A stretch of DNA of 64,000 nucleotides from Actinoplanes campanulatus (GCF_014647795.1 NZ_BMPW01000001.1:310001-374000); one strand, 5' to 3'. Positions 49,485-58,849 are shown, counted from the stretch's first letter. The notes: generated by a model from the sequence alone, not told the origin. Numbers and translations are program-made.

Positions 49485-50501
49485 GTGGAACCGTTGATCG
49501 ATGACCCCGCGCTGACGGGAAAGCCGCTCTCATCCGAGCCGGCGACCCCGTCGAAGACTTCCCCGAACACCGCGAAGGGCAAGTCGCCGACCCGCATCGC
49601 CCTGTCCCGGCTGCGCCGCGACAAGGTGGCCATGGTCAGCCTGGGCGTGTTCCTACTCTTCGTGTTCATCGCGATCTTCGCGCCCCTGCTGGCCAAACTC
49701 GAGGGCCAGGACCCGACCACGCTGAACATCGACCTGATCGACCGGAACGGATACCCGCTCATCGGGATCACCGGCGATCACTGGTTCGGCATCGAGCCGC
49801 GTCTCGGTCGCGACCTCTTCGCCCGTTGGGTCTACGGGGCCCGTCCGTCACTGATCGTGGCCGGTCTCGTCACCGTCATCACCACGATCGTCGGCGTGAC
49901 CGTCGGCCTGATCGCGGGATTCGCCGGCGGCTGGGTCGACCGGGTCCTGTCCTGGATCATCGATTTCATCCTGAGCCTGCCCTACCTGCTCTTCGCCATC
50001 GCCGTTCCGGCGGTACTGCTCACCATCTTCGTCGGCACCGCGGAGAACGCGGACGCGCAACAGGTCGCCCAGGTCCGCTTCTTCAGCCTGATCCTGGTGC
50101 TCTCGATCTTCGGGTGGGCGAGCCTCGCGCGGCTGATCCGCGGCGAGGTGCTCTCCCTGCGGGAGCGGGAGTTCGTCCAGGCCGCCCGGGTGCTCGGCGT
50201 GCCCACCCACAAGGTGCTCTTCAAAGAGCTGCTGCCGAACCTGGTCGGGCCGATCATCGTCTCGGCCTCGATCGCACTCCCGACGTACGTCGTCACCGAA
50301 GCCGGTCTCACGTTCCTCGGTGTCGGACTGGTCGAGCCCACCCCCTCCTGGGGGTTGACCATCTCCACCGCGGTGACGTTCTATCGGGCCCACCCGATCT
50401 TCCTGTGGGTTCCGGTGATCGGCATCACCATCCTGGTCCTGGCGCTCAGCCTGCTCGGCGACGCCATCCGGGATGCCTTCGACCCCCGTACCCGACGGTG
50501 A
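49485..50501 (+). CDS. Peptide ABC importer permease, DppC/OppC type
   Basis: A 338-residue permease with a long disordered N-terminus (about 1-45), six transmembrane helices and the importer EAA loop in its usual place (REREFVQAARVLGVPTHKVLFKELLPN, shown here only as EFVQAARVLGVPTHKVLF). DRLGRDLFARWVYG-type text before the second helix is typical of DppC. The GTG at 49485 follows GGAGGTGA. It is the first gene of the operon, although DppB normally precedes DppC. Confidence 0.87.
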   Translation: MEPLIDDPALTGKPLSSEPATPSKTSPNTAKGKSPTRIALSRLRRDKVAMVSLGVFLLFVFIAIFAPLLAKLEGQDPTTLNIDLIDRNGYPLIGITGDHWFGIEPRLGRDLFARWVYGARPSLIVAGLVTVITTIVGVTVGLIAGFAGGWVDRVLSWIIDFILSLPYLLFAIAVPAVLLTIFVGTAENADAQQVAQVRFFSLILVLSIFGWASLARLIRGEVLSLREREFVQAARVLGVPTHKVLFKELLPNLVGPIIVSASIALPTYVVTEAGLTFLGVGLVEPTPSWGLTISTAVTFYRAHPIFLWVPVIGITILVLALSLLGDAIRDAFDPRTRR

Positions 50502-50536
50502 ACCGGCGTACGTTGCCGGCAATGGAAAGAGGAGAA

Positions 50537-52279
50537 ATGGCGAGGCGTTTGAGAATGGCCGCGGCTACGGCCGCCGCCCTGACTCTCGGCCTGGCGGGCT
50601 GTGGCAGCCCGTCGTCCAACAACGACGAGAACAAGTCGGACGACACCGGCAAGATCTCGACCCAGACCGCGGCGATCGACCCCGACGCCAAGGGCCCCGC
50701 GCCCGAGGTCCCCGGCGCCCGCAAGGGCGGCGAGATCACGATCTACTCGCAGTCCACCCCGAACACGATCGACCCGACGGACATCTACTACGTCGACTCG
50801 AACGAGATCGGCAAGCTGCTCTTCCGTACCTCCACCCAGTTCGCCATCCGCGACGGGAAGCCGGTCCTCGTGCCGGACCTGACCGACGTCGGCACCGTCT
50901 CCGCTGACAAGCTGTCCTGGACCTTCAAGTTCAAGACCGGCGAGAAGTACGAGGACGGCTCCGAGATCAAGATCGAGGACCTGGCGTACGCGATCAAGCG
51001 CTCGTTCGCCCACGACGTCTTCGCGAACGGCCCGGCGTACCAGCTGTCCTACTTCAAGGACGGCGACAAGTACAAGGGCCCGTACACCAGCGGCACCGAC
51101 TACGCCGGCGTCGAGGTCTCGGGTGCCGACACCCTGAAGATCAACCTGGCGAAGCCGTTCCCGGACCTGCCGTTCTACATGTCGTTCCCGATGTTCTCGC
51201 CGATCCCCCAGGCGAAGGACACCAAGGCCGACTACAAGAACAAGCCGATCGCCAGCGGCCCGTACAAGATCGCTTCCTACACCCCGGGCAGCGAGCTCAA
51301 GCTGGTCAAGAACGACAACTGGAACGCCGCGACCGACCCGGTCAAGCACCAGTACGTCGACGGCTGGACCTTCAAGTGGGGTGGCGACGACGTCAAGACC
51401 CAGCAGCAGGTCCTGAACAGCAACGGCCCGGACGCCAGCGCCCTGAACTACGTGGACGTGGACGCCTCGCTGATCCCGCAGCTGACCGGTGAGAAGAAGG
51501 CGCAGTTCGTCCAGGGTGAGTCGCCCTGCACCTACACCTGGCAGATCGACACCACCCAGGTGCCGCTCGAGGTCCGTAAGGCGATCGCCAAGGCCTGGCC
51601 GTACGACCAGACCTGGAAGGCCGCCGGCGTCAACGACTACGTCGGTCAGCCGGCCACCACCTTCATGCCGCCGAGCGTCCCCGGCTACCAGAAGTACACC
51701 CCGGTCGAGGACCTGGACGGCGAGGGCACCGGTGACCCGGCCGCCGCGAAGAAGATGCTGGAGGCCGCCGGTAAGGTCGGCTTCGAGCTCAGCTGGTTCT
51801 ACGACAACACCAAGCCGATCCCGCAGCAGGTCTCCGCGGTCCGCGAGGCTGCCATGAAGGAGGCCGGCTTCGCGGTCAAGGCGATCGGTGTCCCGACCGC
51901 CGAGCTCCGCACCAAGATCAACGACTACGACGCCCCGGTCAACATCGCCCAGGGCCCGCGTGGTTGGTGCTCCGACTGGCCGTCCGGTGGTAGCTGGCTC
52001 CCGGTTCTCTTCAAGACCGAGAGCATCGCCGCCGGCACCAGCATGGGCGAGCTGAAGGACCCGGCGCTCGACGCCAAGATCGACGAGGTCGCGAACCTGC
52101 CGGTCGAGGAGTCCACCGCCAAGTGGGCCGCCCTCGACGAGGAGGTCATGAAGATGTACGCCGCGATCCCGTTCTACTACACCAAGTTCGGTGTCGTGAT
52201 CGGCACCAACGTCGGTGGCGTCGAGGCCGACCCCACCATGGGTATGCCGCTCTTCACCAATATCTTCCTGAAGAGCTGA
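50537..52279 (+). CDS. Peptide/nickel ABC importer substrate-binding lipoprotein
   Basis: A 580-residue family-5 solute-binding lipoprotein (lipobox LGLAGC near residues 17-22). After an Asn/Asp/Ser linker the mature domain shows GGEITIYSQSTPNTIDPTDI, KTGEKYEDGSEIKIEDLAYAIKR, SGPYKIASYTPG and QGPRGWCSDWPSGG, all typical of DppA/OppA proteins. GAGGAGA precedes the ATG at 50537, so this start is preferred over an ATG 15 bases upstream. Codon use is strikingly biased towards highly expressed codons. A hairpin lies 17 bases after the stop. Confidence 0.88.
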   Translation: MARRLRMAAATAAALTLGLAGCGSPSSNNDENKSDDTGKISTQTAAIDPDAKGPAPEVPGARKGGEITIYSQSTPNTIDPTDIYYVDSNEIGKLLFRTSTQFAIRDGKPVLVPDLTDVGTVSADKLSWTFKFKTGEKYEDGSEIKIEDLAYAIKRSFAHDVFANGPAYQLSYFKDGDKYKGPYTSGTDYAGVEVSGADTLKINLAKPFPDLPFYMSFPMFSPIPQAKDTKADYKNKPIASGPYKIASYTPGSELKLVKNDNWNAATDPVKHQYVDGWTFKWGGDDVKTQQQVLNSNGPDASALNYVDVDASLIPQLTGEKKAQFVQGESPCTYTWQIDTTQVPLEVRKAIAKAWPYDQTWKAAGVNDYVGQPATTFMPPSVPGYQKYTPVEDLDGEGTGDPAAAKKMLEAAGKVGFELSWFYDNTKPIPQQVSAVREAAMKEAGFAVKAIGVPTAELRTKINDYDAPVNIAQGPRGWCSDWPSGGSWLPVLFKTESIAAGTSMGELKDPALDAKIDEVANLPVEESTAKWAALDEEVMKMYAAIPFYYTKFGVVIGTNVGGVEADPTMGMPLFTNIFLKS

Positions 52280-52296
52280 TCCACTAGTAGGTAACG

Positions 52297-52331
52297 CGGT
52301 GGCCCGGTCCCCCACATGGGCCGGGCCACCG
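52297..52331 (+). terminator. Intra-operon hairpin after the binding-protein gene
   Basis: CGGTGGCCCGG (52297-52307) is perfectly complementary to 52321-52331, with a 13-base loop. It lies between the binding-protein gene and the next permease gene of the same operon. It would act as a partial terminator or as a 3' barrier that raises the level of binding protein over transporter. Confidence 0.6.
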
Positions 52332-52419
52332 TAGTGGCTCACCAACGTTCTTTCCCCGCCGCCGGCGACCCCGCGCGGCGCCCCTGAACCCGCGTCTGTG
52401 TCATCCGGAGGAACCCGCG

Positions 52420-53400
52420 GTGCTGTTCTACATCCTGCGTCGGCTGGCGAGCGCGATCTCGGTCGTGATCGTCACCCTGATCGCCAGTTTCGCGCTCTTC
52501 TTCCTGGCGCCGACCGACCCGGCGGGCGTGATCTGTGGTAACCGCTGTACTCCGGAACGCATCGAGGCGATCAACGACAGCCTCGGCCTGGACGAGCCGG
52601 CGATCACCCAGATCGGCCTCTACATGAAGGGCATCGTCGTCGGCCGCACCTACACCACCGCCGGTGGTGTGGTGACCGAGTGCCCGGCGCCCTGCCTCGG
52701 CTACTCCTACACGCTCGGCCAGCCGGTCACCAAGATGCTGGCGGACGCGCTGCCGGTGACCCTGTCGATCGTGCTCGGTGGCGCGGTCGTGTACTTCGGT
52801 GTCGGCGTGCTCACCGGGACCCTCGCCGCGAAGAACCGCGGCTCGACGATGGACAAGGTCGCCGTCGGCACCAGCCTGCTCGTCAACTCGGTGCCGTACT
52901 TCGTGGTCGCCCTGCTCGTCGCCCTGTACGCGACCGTGTTCCCACCGGCGCAGTACACCCCGCTCCTGACCAATCCCTGGGCGTGGGCGAGCGGCCTGCT
53001 CGCCGCCTGGATGACCCTGGGCCTGACGAACGCCGCCTCCTACACCCGCTACTCGCGAGCCTCGATGATCGAGACGCTCGGCCAGGACTACATCCGCACC
53101 GCGCGGTCCAAGGGCATCAGCGAGCGGCGGGTCGTCTACCGGCACGGCGTCCGGGCCGGTCTCACCCCGGTGGTCACCATCCTGGGTCTGGACGTGGCGT
53201 TCCAGCTCACCAACGCGATCTTCACCGAGAGCATCTTCGGTCTTCCCGGTCTGGGCCTGCTCAGCATCCGGGCCTTCTACCAGTACGACCTTCCGGTGCT
53301 GATGGGAACCGTGCTCCTCGGCTCGGTGGTGCTGGTGCTGATGAACCTCGTCGTCGACATCGTCTACACCTTCCTCGACCCGCGGGTCCGGCTCGGATGA
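52420..53400 (+). CDS. Peptide ABC importer permease, DppB/OppB type
   Basis: A 326-residue DppB-type permease: first helix FYILRRLASAISVVIVTLIA, FFLAPTDPAG, then further five helices with the EAA loop DYIRTARSKGISERRVVYRH. The extracellular loop after helix 1 carries two Cys pairs (CGNRC and CPAPC). The GTG start follows CCGGAGGA. It sits third in the operon after the binding protein. Confidence 0.88.
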   Translation: MLFYILRRLASAISVVIVTLIASFALFFLAPTDPAGVICGNRCTPERIEAINDSLGLDEPAITQIGLYMKGIVVGRTYTTAGGVVTECPAPCLGYSYTLGQPVTKMLADALPVTLSIVLGGAVVYFGVGVLTGTLAAKNRGSTMDKVAVGTSLLVNSVPYFVVALLVALYATVFPPAQYTPLLTNPWAWASGLLAAWMTLGLTNAASYTRYSRASMIETLGQDYIRTARSKGISERRVVYRHGVRAGLTPVVTILGLDVAFQLTNAIFTESIFGLPGLGLLSIRAFYQYDLPVLMGTVLLGSVVLVLMNLVVDIVYTFLDPRVRLG

Positions 53401-53455
53401 TCCCGGCCGGCCACCCCTACCCCACCACGGCTCGCAGCACAAAGGCGGCATTGGC

Positions 53456-54544
53456 ATGAGCGACCAGACGGTCCGGGCCCCGCAGACGGTGGCCCGGACA
53501 CCCCGGGCCCGTTCGGCGGACGAGCAGGCCTACCTCGAGGTCTCCGACCTCCACGTGCACTTCCCCACCCAGGACGGCGTCGTGAAGGCGGTGCAGGGCC
53601 TGAGCTACTCCCTGCCGCTGGGCCGCACGCTGGCGATCGTCGGCGAATCCGGCTCGGGCAAGAGTGTCTCGAGCATGGCGGTGATGGGGCTGCACGACCG
53701 CAAGTCGACCAAGATCACCGGGTCGATCAAGGTCGGCGGCAAGGAGATCGTCGGCATGTCGGAGCGGGCGATGATGTCGTTCCGTGGCGCCGACGCCGCG
53801 ATGATCTTCCAGGACCCGCAGTCCTCGCTGCACCCGTACTTCACCATCGGCGACCAGATCATGGAGTCGTACCGGTCGCACAACCGGACCTCCAAGAAGG
53901 CCGCCAAGGAGCGGGCCATCGAGATGCTCGACCGGGTCGGCATCCCGAACCCGAAGCGCCGGGTGGACCAGTACCCGCACGAGTTCTCCGGCGGCATGCG
54001 GCAGCGCGCCATGATCGCCATGGCGCTGGTCAACGACCCGAAGCTGCTGATCGCCGACGAGCCGACCACGGCCCTCGACGTGACCGTGCAGGCGCAGATC
54101 CTGGACCTGATCGCCGACCTCCAGCGGGACTTCGGCTCGGCGGTCGTCTTCATCACCCACGACCTCGGCGTGGTGGCCGAGATCGCCGACGACATCCTGG
54201 TGATGTACGCCGGCAACGCGGTCGAGCACGGCCCGGTCGACAAGATCCTCGGTTCGCCGCTGCACCCGTACACCTGGGGTCTTCTGGAAAGCATCCCGGC
54301 GGTCTCCGGCACGCCGGGCCCGCTGCACCCGATCCCCGGCTCGCCGCCCAGCCTGCTCGCCATGCCGAGCGGCTGCTCCTTCAACCCGCGGTGCGAGTTC
54401 CGCGAGCGGGTGAAGGACGACCTGTGCCGGACGCTGCGGCCGGATCTGATCGCGCGCACCGCCGACACCGGCCGTGCCTCCCGTTGCCACCTCCACGACC
54501 CCGACCGGGTGTTCGAGGCCGAAGTCCTGCCCCGGCTGCCGTAA
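53456..54544 (+). CDS. Peptide ABC importer ATPase, DppD/OppD type
   Basis: A 362-residue ATPase: Walker A GESGSGKSVS, signature FSGGMRQR, Walker B LLIADEPTTALD, H-loop FITHDLGV, and the C-terminal oligopeptide/dipeptide extension with the four-Cys iron-sulfur-type motif (GCSFNPRCEF ... CRTLRP ... SRCH). It pairs with DppF as the ATPase heterodimer of the importer. It starts 55 bases after the DppB stop with no strong ribosome-binding site. Confidence 0.9.
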   Translation: MSDQTVRAPQTVARTPRARSADEQAYLEVSDLHVHFPTQDGVVKAVQGLSYSLPLGRTLAIVGESGSGKSVSSMAVMGLHDRKSTKITGSIKVGGKEIVGMSERAMMSFRGADAAMIFQDPQSSLHPYFTIGDQIMESYRSHNRTSKKAAKERAIEMLDRVGIPNPKRRVDQYPHEFSGGMRQRAMIAMALVNDPKLLIADEPTTALDVTVQAQILDLIADLQRDFGSAVVFITHDLGVVAEIADDILVMYAGNAVEHGPVDKILGSPLHPYTWGLLESIPAVSGTPGPLHPIPGSPPSLLAMPSGCSFNPRCEFRERVKDDLCRTLRPDLIARTADTGRASRCHLHDPDRVFEAEVLPRLP

Positions 54545-54555
54545 GGAACACGACG

Positions 54556-55611
54556 ATGACCGACGCCACCGCTGCCAAATCGGGCGTTCGCAAGGTCGAG
54601 GGCGCACCGCTGCTCGAACTCGACGACGTCAAGATGCACTTCCGGATCAAGGGTGATGGCATCCTCGCCCTGGGCAACAAATGGGTCCAGGCCGTCGACG
54701 GGGTCAGCCTGACCCTCCAGCCCGGCGAGACGCTGGGCCTGGTCGGCGAGTCCGGCTGTGGCAAATCCACCACGGCCCGCCTGATCACCCGGCTGCTCGA
54801 GCCCACCGGCGGGCAGATCAGGTTCCAGGGCGTGGACATCGCCCACATGAACGAGCGCCAGCTGCGGCCGTACCGCCGCGAGATCCAGCTGATCTTCCAG
54901 GACCCGTACTCGTCGCTGAACCCGCGGCACACCGTCGGCACCATCGTCGGCACCGCGCTGCGCACCCACGACATGGTGCCGAAGAGCGGCGAGCTCAAGC
55001 GGGTCCAGGAGCTCCTGGAGATGGTCGGCCTGAACCCGGAGCACTACAACCGCTACCCGCACGAGTTCTCCGGCGGCCAGCGGCAGCGCATCGGCATCGC
55101 CCGCGCGCTGGCGGCCCGGCCCAAGGTGATCGTGGCCGACGAGCCGGTCTCCGCCCTGGACGTGTCCATCCAGGCGCAGGTCATGAACCTGCTGGAGAAC
55201 CTGCGCAAGGAGCTGGGCATCGCCTTCGTCTTCATCGCGCACGACCTCGGCGTGGTGCGGCACTTCTGCGACCGGGTCGCGGTCATGTACCTGGGCCGGG
55301 TGGTCGAGGAGGGTCCGCGCGACGAGCTGTACGAGAAGCCGAACCACCCGTACACCCAGGCGCTGCTCTCCGCCGTGCCGGACATCGGGGTGGTCCGCGG
55401 CGTCCCGCCGAAGAACCGGATCCGTCTGGTGGGTGACGTGCCCAGCCCGGTCGACCCGCCGTCCGGCTGCCGCTTCCGCACCCGCTGCTGGAAGGCCGAG
55501 GAGATCTGCGCCACGCAGGACCCGGCGCTGCTGGAGCACACGGAGAAGCTGCACACCGCGTGCCACTTCGCCGCGCCTCCGACCGAGTCGATCGTGGCCG
55601 AGACGGTCTGA
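54556..55611 (+). CDS. Peptide ABC importer ATPase, DppF/OppF type
   Basis: A 351-residue ATPase with Walker A GESGCGKSTT, Q-loop LIFQDPYSSLNPR, signature FSGGQRQR, Walker B VIVADEPVSALDVSIQ and the C-terminal Cys motif (GCRFRTRCW ... CATQDP ... ACHF). It follows DppD by 11 bases and completes the five-gene importer. GGAACA before the ATG is a weak ribosome-binding site, so coupling to DppD is likely. Confidence 0.9.
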   Translation: MTDATAAKSGVRKVEGAPLLELDDVKMHFRIKGDGILALGNKWVQAVDGVSLTLQPGETLGLVGESGCGKSTTARLITRLLEPTGGQIRFQGVDIAHMNERQLRPYRREIQLIFQDPYSSLNPRHTVGTIVGTALRTHDMVPKSGELKRVQELLEMVGLNPEHYNRYPHEFSGGQRQRIGIARALAARPKVIVADEPVSALDVSIQAQVMNLLENLRKELGIAFVFIAHDLGVVRHFCDRVAVMYLGRVVEEGPRDELYEKPNHPYTQALLSAVPDIGVVRGVPPKNRIRLVGDVPSPVDPPSGCRFRTRCWKAEEICATQDPALLEHTEKLHTACHFAAPPTESIVAETV

Positions 55612-55624
55612 CTACCCTGGCCGA

Positions 55625-56266
55625 GTGGAAAATCGATCCCCGACCGTCTATCGCACCAGGTCGTGGCAGAACCGCCGCCGAGCGCTCCTCGCGCTCGGCG
55701 GCGCCGTTCTGGTCCTGGTGGGCTATCTGCTCGGGCGCTGGCAGGACACGCCGGCCGACCCGATGATCACCGGGCAGACCGCCGTCACCCCGGGCGCCGC
55801 CAGCGCGTCGGCCGCGCCACCGGCGCCCCCGTCGACCACCCCCACCTCCGCCGAGGCGACCCCGGTGAAGTACCCGGTGCTCCAAGCCGAGGCGGCGACC
55901 GAGCTGGCCGGCGTCGAGACCCAGCCCACCGAGGACGAGGGTGGCGGGGACAACGTCGGCTGGATCAACCGAGACGACCACCTGCGGTTCGACAACTTCG
56001 ACTTCGGGGCGGTGCCGGCGACGTCGGCCCGGATCCGGGTGTCGTCCGGCGCGGGGATCACCGGGCGGGTGCAGATCCGGCTGGACAGCCGGACCAACGA
56101 CCCGGTGGGTGAGCTGTCGGTCGGCAACACCGGCGGCTGGCAGAAATGGCGTACCGACACCGCGGTGCTCAAGCCGGTGACCGGGACGCACACCGTCTTC
56201 GTGACGTTCACCTCGAACGAGGGCGCCGAGTTCGTGAATCTGAATTGGCTGCAGTTCGACCACTGA
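55625..56266 (+). CDS. Single-pass membrane protein with extracellular CBM6 module
   Basis: A 213-residue protein with a basic cytoplasmic start, one transmembrane helix (LLALGGAVLVLVGYLLG, about 20-36), a Ser/Pro/Thr/Ala-rich stalk, and a C-terminal carbohydrate-binding module of family 6 type (YPVLQAEAATELAGVETQ, DFGAVPATSARIRVSSGA, GELSVGNTGGWQKW, GTHTVFVTFTSN, FVNLNWLQF). No catalytic domain is attached, so it would present a glycan-binding head at the cell surface. It starts 13 bases after the dppF stop and may be read through from the operon. The GTG start lacks a clear ribosome-binding site. Confidence 0.75.
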   Translation: MENRSPTVYRTRSWQNRRRALLALGGAVLVLVGYLLGRWQDTPADPMITGQTAVTPGAASASAAPPAPPSTTPTSAEATPVKYPVLQAEAATELAGVETQPTEDEGGGDNVGWINRDDHLRFDNFDFGAVPATSARIRVSSGAGITGRVQIRLDSRTNDPVGELSVGNTGGWQKWRTDTAVLKPVTGTHTVFVTFTSNEGAEFVNLNWLQFDH

Positions 56267-56282
56267 TCGAACGTCTGTACTA
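56267..56282 (+). promoter_or_regulatory. LexA (SOS) box-like site before dinB
   Basis: TCGAACGTCTGTACTA matches the actinobacterial SOS consensus TCGAAC-N4-GTTCGA perfectly in the left half and at four of six positions in the right. It ends 10 bases before the dinB GTG and overlaps a TACTAAT -10-like box. LexA control of dinB is therefore plausible but not certain. Confidence 0.5.
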
Positions 56283-56292
56283 ATGTGGCGGC

Positions 56293-57465
56293 GTGATCCT
56301 GCACGCCGATCTGGACTCGTTCTACGCGTCGGTCGAGCAGCGCGACGATCCCGCGCTGCGCGGCCGGCCCGTCCTCGTCGGTGGCGGTGTGGTGCTCGCC
56401 GCGTCGTACGAGGCGAAGGCCCATGGCGTCCGGACCCCGATGAGTCTCGGCCGGGCCCGGGCGCTCTGCCCGTGGGCCGTCGTCGTCCCACCGCGGATGA
56501 GCGCCTACTCGGCGGCCAGCAGGGCGGTGTTCGAGGTCTTCCGGGACACCACCCCGATCGTCGAGCCGATCTCCATCGACGAGGCCTTCCTCGACGTCGA
56601 CGGCCTCCGCCGGATCCGCGGCACGGCGGAGGAGATCGCCCGGCAGCTGCGGGCCGACGTGCGCGCCCGCACCGGGCTGCCGATCACCGTGGGCGTGGCG
56701 CGCACCAAGTTCCTGGCCAAGGTGGCCAGCGGCGTGGGCAAGCCGGACGGGTTGCTGGTCGTGCCGCCCGGCGGGGAGCTGGCATTCCTGCATCCGCTGC
56801 CGGTGGAGAAGCTGTGGGGCGTCGGCCCGGTCACCGCGGCCAGGCTGCGCGAGCGGCAGATCCACACGGTGGGCCACGTCGCCCGGATCGGCGAGGCCGC
56901 CCTCGTCGCCATGCTCGGCGGCGGCGCGGGCCGCCACCTGCACGCGCTCGCCCACAACCGCGATCCGCGCGGGGTCGAGACGGGGCGGCGGCGCGGCTCC
57001 ATCGGGGCGCAGTCCGCGCTCTCCCGGTCGCTGTCGTACACCGAGGTCGAGGCCACGCTGGGGGCGCTGGTCGACCGGGTCACCCACCGGATGCGGCGGG
57101 CGCACCGCGCCGGGCGCACGATCACGCTGCGGCTGAGGTTCGGCGACTTCACCCGGGCCACCCGGTCCCGCAGCCTGCTCAAGGCCACCATGCGCACCGG
57201 CGAGATCCTGCGGGTCGCCGGGGAGCTTCTGCACGAGGCGGCGCCGCTGATCGCCGAGCGCGGCCTGACCCTGGTCGGGGTCGCGGTGAGCAACCTTGAC
57301 TCCGAGGGCGCCGTGCAGCTGGAGCTGCCGTTCGAGGCGCCGCGCGACGACGGTCTGGACGCCGCGGTGGACCGGGTGCGCGACCGGTTCGGCTCGGCCG
57401 CCCTGCAACGGGCCGCGATGGTGGGCCGGGAGCTGCACCCGTCCGTCCCCCTGCTTTCCGACTGA
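56293..57465 (+). CDS. dinB: DNA polymerase IV (Y-family translesion polymerase)
   Basis: The 390-residue protein has the Y-family signatures: HADLDSFYASVEQ (metal-binding Asp6), YEAKAHGVRTPMS, SIDEAFLDV (Asp96, Glu97), GVARTKFLAKVAS, and the helix-hairpin-helix segment LWGVGPVTAARL. The little-finger domain follows, and a QLELPF near residue 342 fits a sliding-clamp-binding motif. It performs error-prone bypass of DNA lesions. The GTG start is just downstream of a LexA-like box. Confidence 0.92.
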   Translation: MILHADLDSFYASVEQRDDPALRGRPVLVGGGVVLAASYEAKAHGVRTPMSLGRARALCPWAVVVPPRMSAYSAASRAVFEVFRDTTPIVEPISIDEAFLDVDGLRRIRGTAEEIARQLRADVRARTGLPITVGVARTKFLAKVASGVGKPDGLLVVPPGGELAFLHPLPVEKLWGVGPVTAARLRERQIHTVGHVARIGEAALVAMLGGGAGRHLHALAHNRDPRGVETGRRRGSIGAQSALSRSLSYTEVEATLGALVDRVTHRMRRAHRAGRTITLRLRFGDFTRATRSRSLLKATMRTGEILRVAGELLHEAAPLIAERGLTLVGVAVSNLDSEGAVQLELPFEAPRDDGLDAAVDRVRDRFGSAALQRAAMVGRELHPSVPLLSD

Positions 57466-57480
57466 GGCAGACTGCATGGC

Positions 57481-58236
57481 GTGCGGAAGATCTGTGTAGT
57501 CGGAATCGGCGCTGGCGACCCGGACCATCTGACCCTCCAGGCGGCGAAGGCCATCGGCCGTACCCATGTGTTCTTCCTGCTCGACAAGGGTGAGGCCAAG
57601 GCGAGCCTGATCGAACTGCGGGAAGGCCTGATCCGGCACTACGGGCACCCGCACAAGCGGATCGTGGAGGGCCGCGACCCGGACCGCGATCGCACCCCGG
57701 CCGACTACACCGGCACGGTCGCGGACTGGCGGCACCGCCGCTCGCTGGTCCTCGAGGAGCTGATCACCGAGCATCTCAAGGACGACGAGATCGGCTCGAT
57801 CCTGGTCTGGGGCGACCCCTCGCTGTACGACTCGACCATCGCCATCCTGGAGGAGATCCTCCAGCGCGGGGCGGTCGAGTTCGAGTACGAGGTGATCCCC
57901 GGCATCAGCAGCGTCTCGGCCCTGGCCGCCAAGCACCGGATCGGCCTGAACCGGGTGGGCCGCCCGGTGCAGATCACCACCGGCCGGCGGCTCGCCGAGG
58001 GCTGGCCGGAGGGCGTCGACGACGTGGTCGTGATGCTCGACGCCCAGCAGGCGTTCACCGCGCACCCGGACGCCGACATCTACTGGGGCGCCTACGTCAG
58101 CACCGCGGACGAGCTGCTCGATGCCGGCCGGGTGTCCGAGGTGGCGGAGCGGATCGTCGAGACCCGCACCGAGGCCCGCGAGCGCCACGGCTGGATCATG
58201 GACACCTATCTGCTCCGCCGCCCGGAGGTGGAGTAG
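57481..58236 (+). CDS. cobF: Precorrin-6A synthase (deacetylating)
   Basis: A 251-residue tetrapyrrole methyltransferase. GIGAGDPDHLTLQA is the SAM-binding start of the family, and the DKGEAKASLIELREGL, VWGDPSLYDS, VIPGISSVSALAAKH and PVQITTGRRL segments identify CobF, which methylates C-1 and removes the acetyl group of precorrin-5 in the aerobic B12 pathway. It starts at a GTG 15 bases after dinB. A small GGCTG/CAGCC hairpin (58243-58257) lies between it and the convergent GNAT gene. Other cob genes follow on both strands. Confidence 0.9.
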   Translation: MRKICVVGIGAGDPDHLTLQAAKAIGRTHVFFLLDKGEAKASLIELREGLIRHYGHPHKRIVEGRDPDRDRTPADYTGTVADWRHRRSLVLEELITEHLKDDEIGSILVWGDPSLYDSTIAILEEILQRGAVEFEYEVIPGISSVSALAAKHRIGLNRVGRPVQITTGRRLAEGWPEGVDDVVVMLDAQQAFTAHPDADIYWGAYVSTADELLDAGRVSEVAERIVETRTEARERHGWIMDTYLLRRPEVE

Positions 58237-58270
58237 GACCCCGGCTGGTTCTCAGCCAGCTGAAGTTGAT

Positions 58271-58804
58271 CTACAGGTCGTTGAAGGGCGCGGCGTAGGT
58301 GAAGACGCCGCGCACCGCCGGATCGTGGGCGGTCAGCGGGCGGACCTGGAAGTGCGGCGCCCACTCCGCCACCGGTGGCTCGATGCCGTGGTCGGCGGCC
58401 GGCCGGAACCCGAACCGGGAGTAGTAGGCCGGGTCGCCGAGCAGCACCACCAGCGGCTCGTCGAGGGCCTCGGCGGCGCCCAGCACCGCGTGCATCAGCG
58501 CCGAACCGACGCCGCTCCGCTGATGGTCCGGGTGCACGCTGACCGGCCCCAGCCCGAGGGCGGGCGCATCGCCGACGTGGCCGCGGGTGCACACCACGTG
58601 CCCCACCACGGCGCCGTCCACGACCGCCACCAGCGACAGCGCCGGCAGCCAGCCCTCGTCGGCGCGCAGCTTGCCGACCAGCGGCGCCTCGTCGGGCTCC
58701 ACCCCGTCGGGCAGCGGCTCCCGGAAGTGCGGCGCGGCGAAGGCGGCGGCCGTCACCGCCCGGATCGCGTCGACATCGGCCGGGGTCTCGCGTCTGACGA
58801 TCAT
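58271..58804 (-). CDS. GNAT N-acetyltransferase (YhbS-like)
   Basis: A 177-residue acetyltransferase: VRRETPADVDAIRAVTAAAF at the N-terminus, LGPVSVHPDHQRSGVGSAL as the acetyl-CoA-binding motif A, and VVLLGDPAYYSRFGFRPA near the end, which is typical of the YhbS/predicted protein-small-molecule acetyltransferase group. The acceptor is unknown. It lies between convergent cobF and co-directional cobN (45 bases downstream of the latter's stop), so it may be read from the cobN transcript, but no role in corrinoid metabolism is evident. Confidence 0.82.
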   Translation of the reverse strand: MIVRRETPADVDAIRAVTAAAFAAPHFREPLPDGVEPDEAPLVGKLRADEGWLPALSLVAVVDGAVVGHVVCTRGHVGDAPALGLGPVSVHPDHQRSGVGSALMHAVLGAAEALDEPLVVLLGDPAYYSRFGFRPAADHGIEPPVAEWAPHFQVRPLTAHDPAVRGVFTYAAPFNDL

Positions 58805-58849
58805 CCCCTCAGCCTTCCGTCCGGCCCGGCACGCTGCAAGCCGTTTTAC

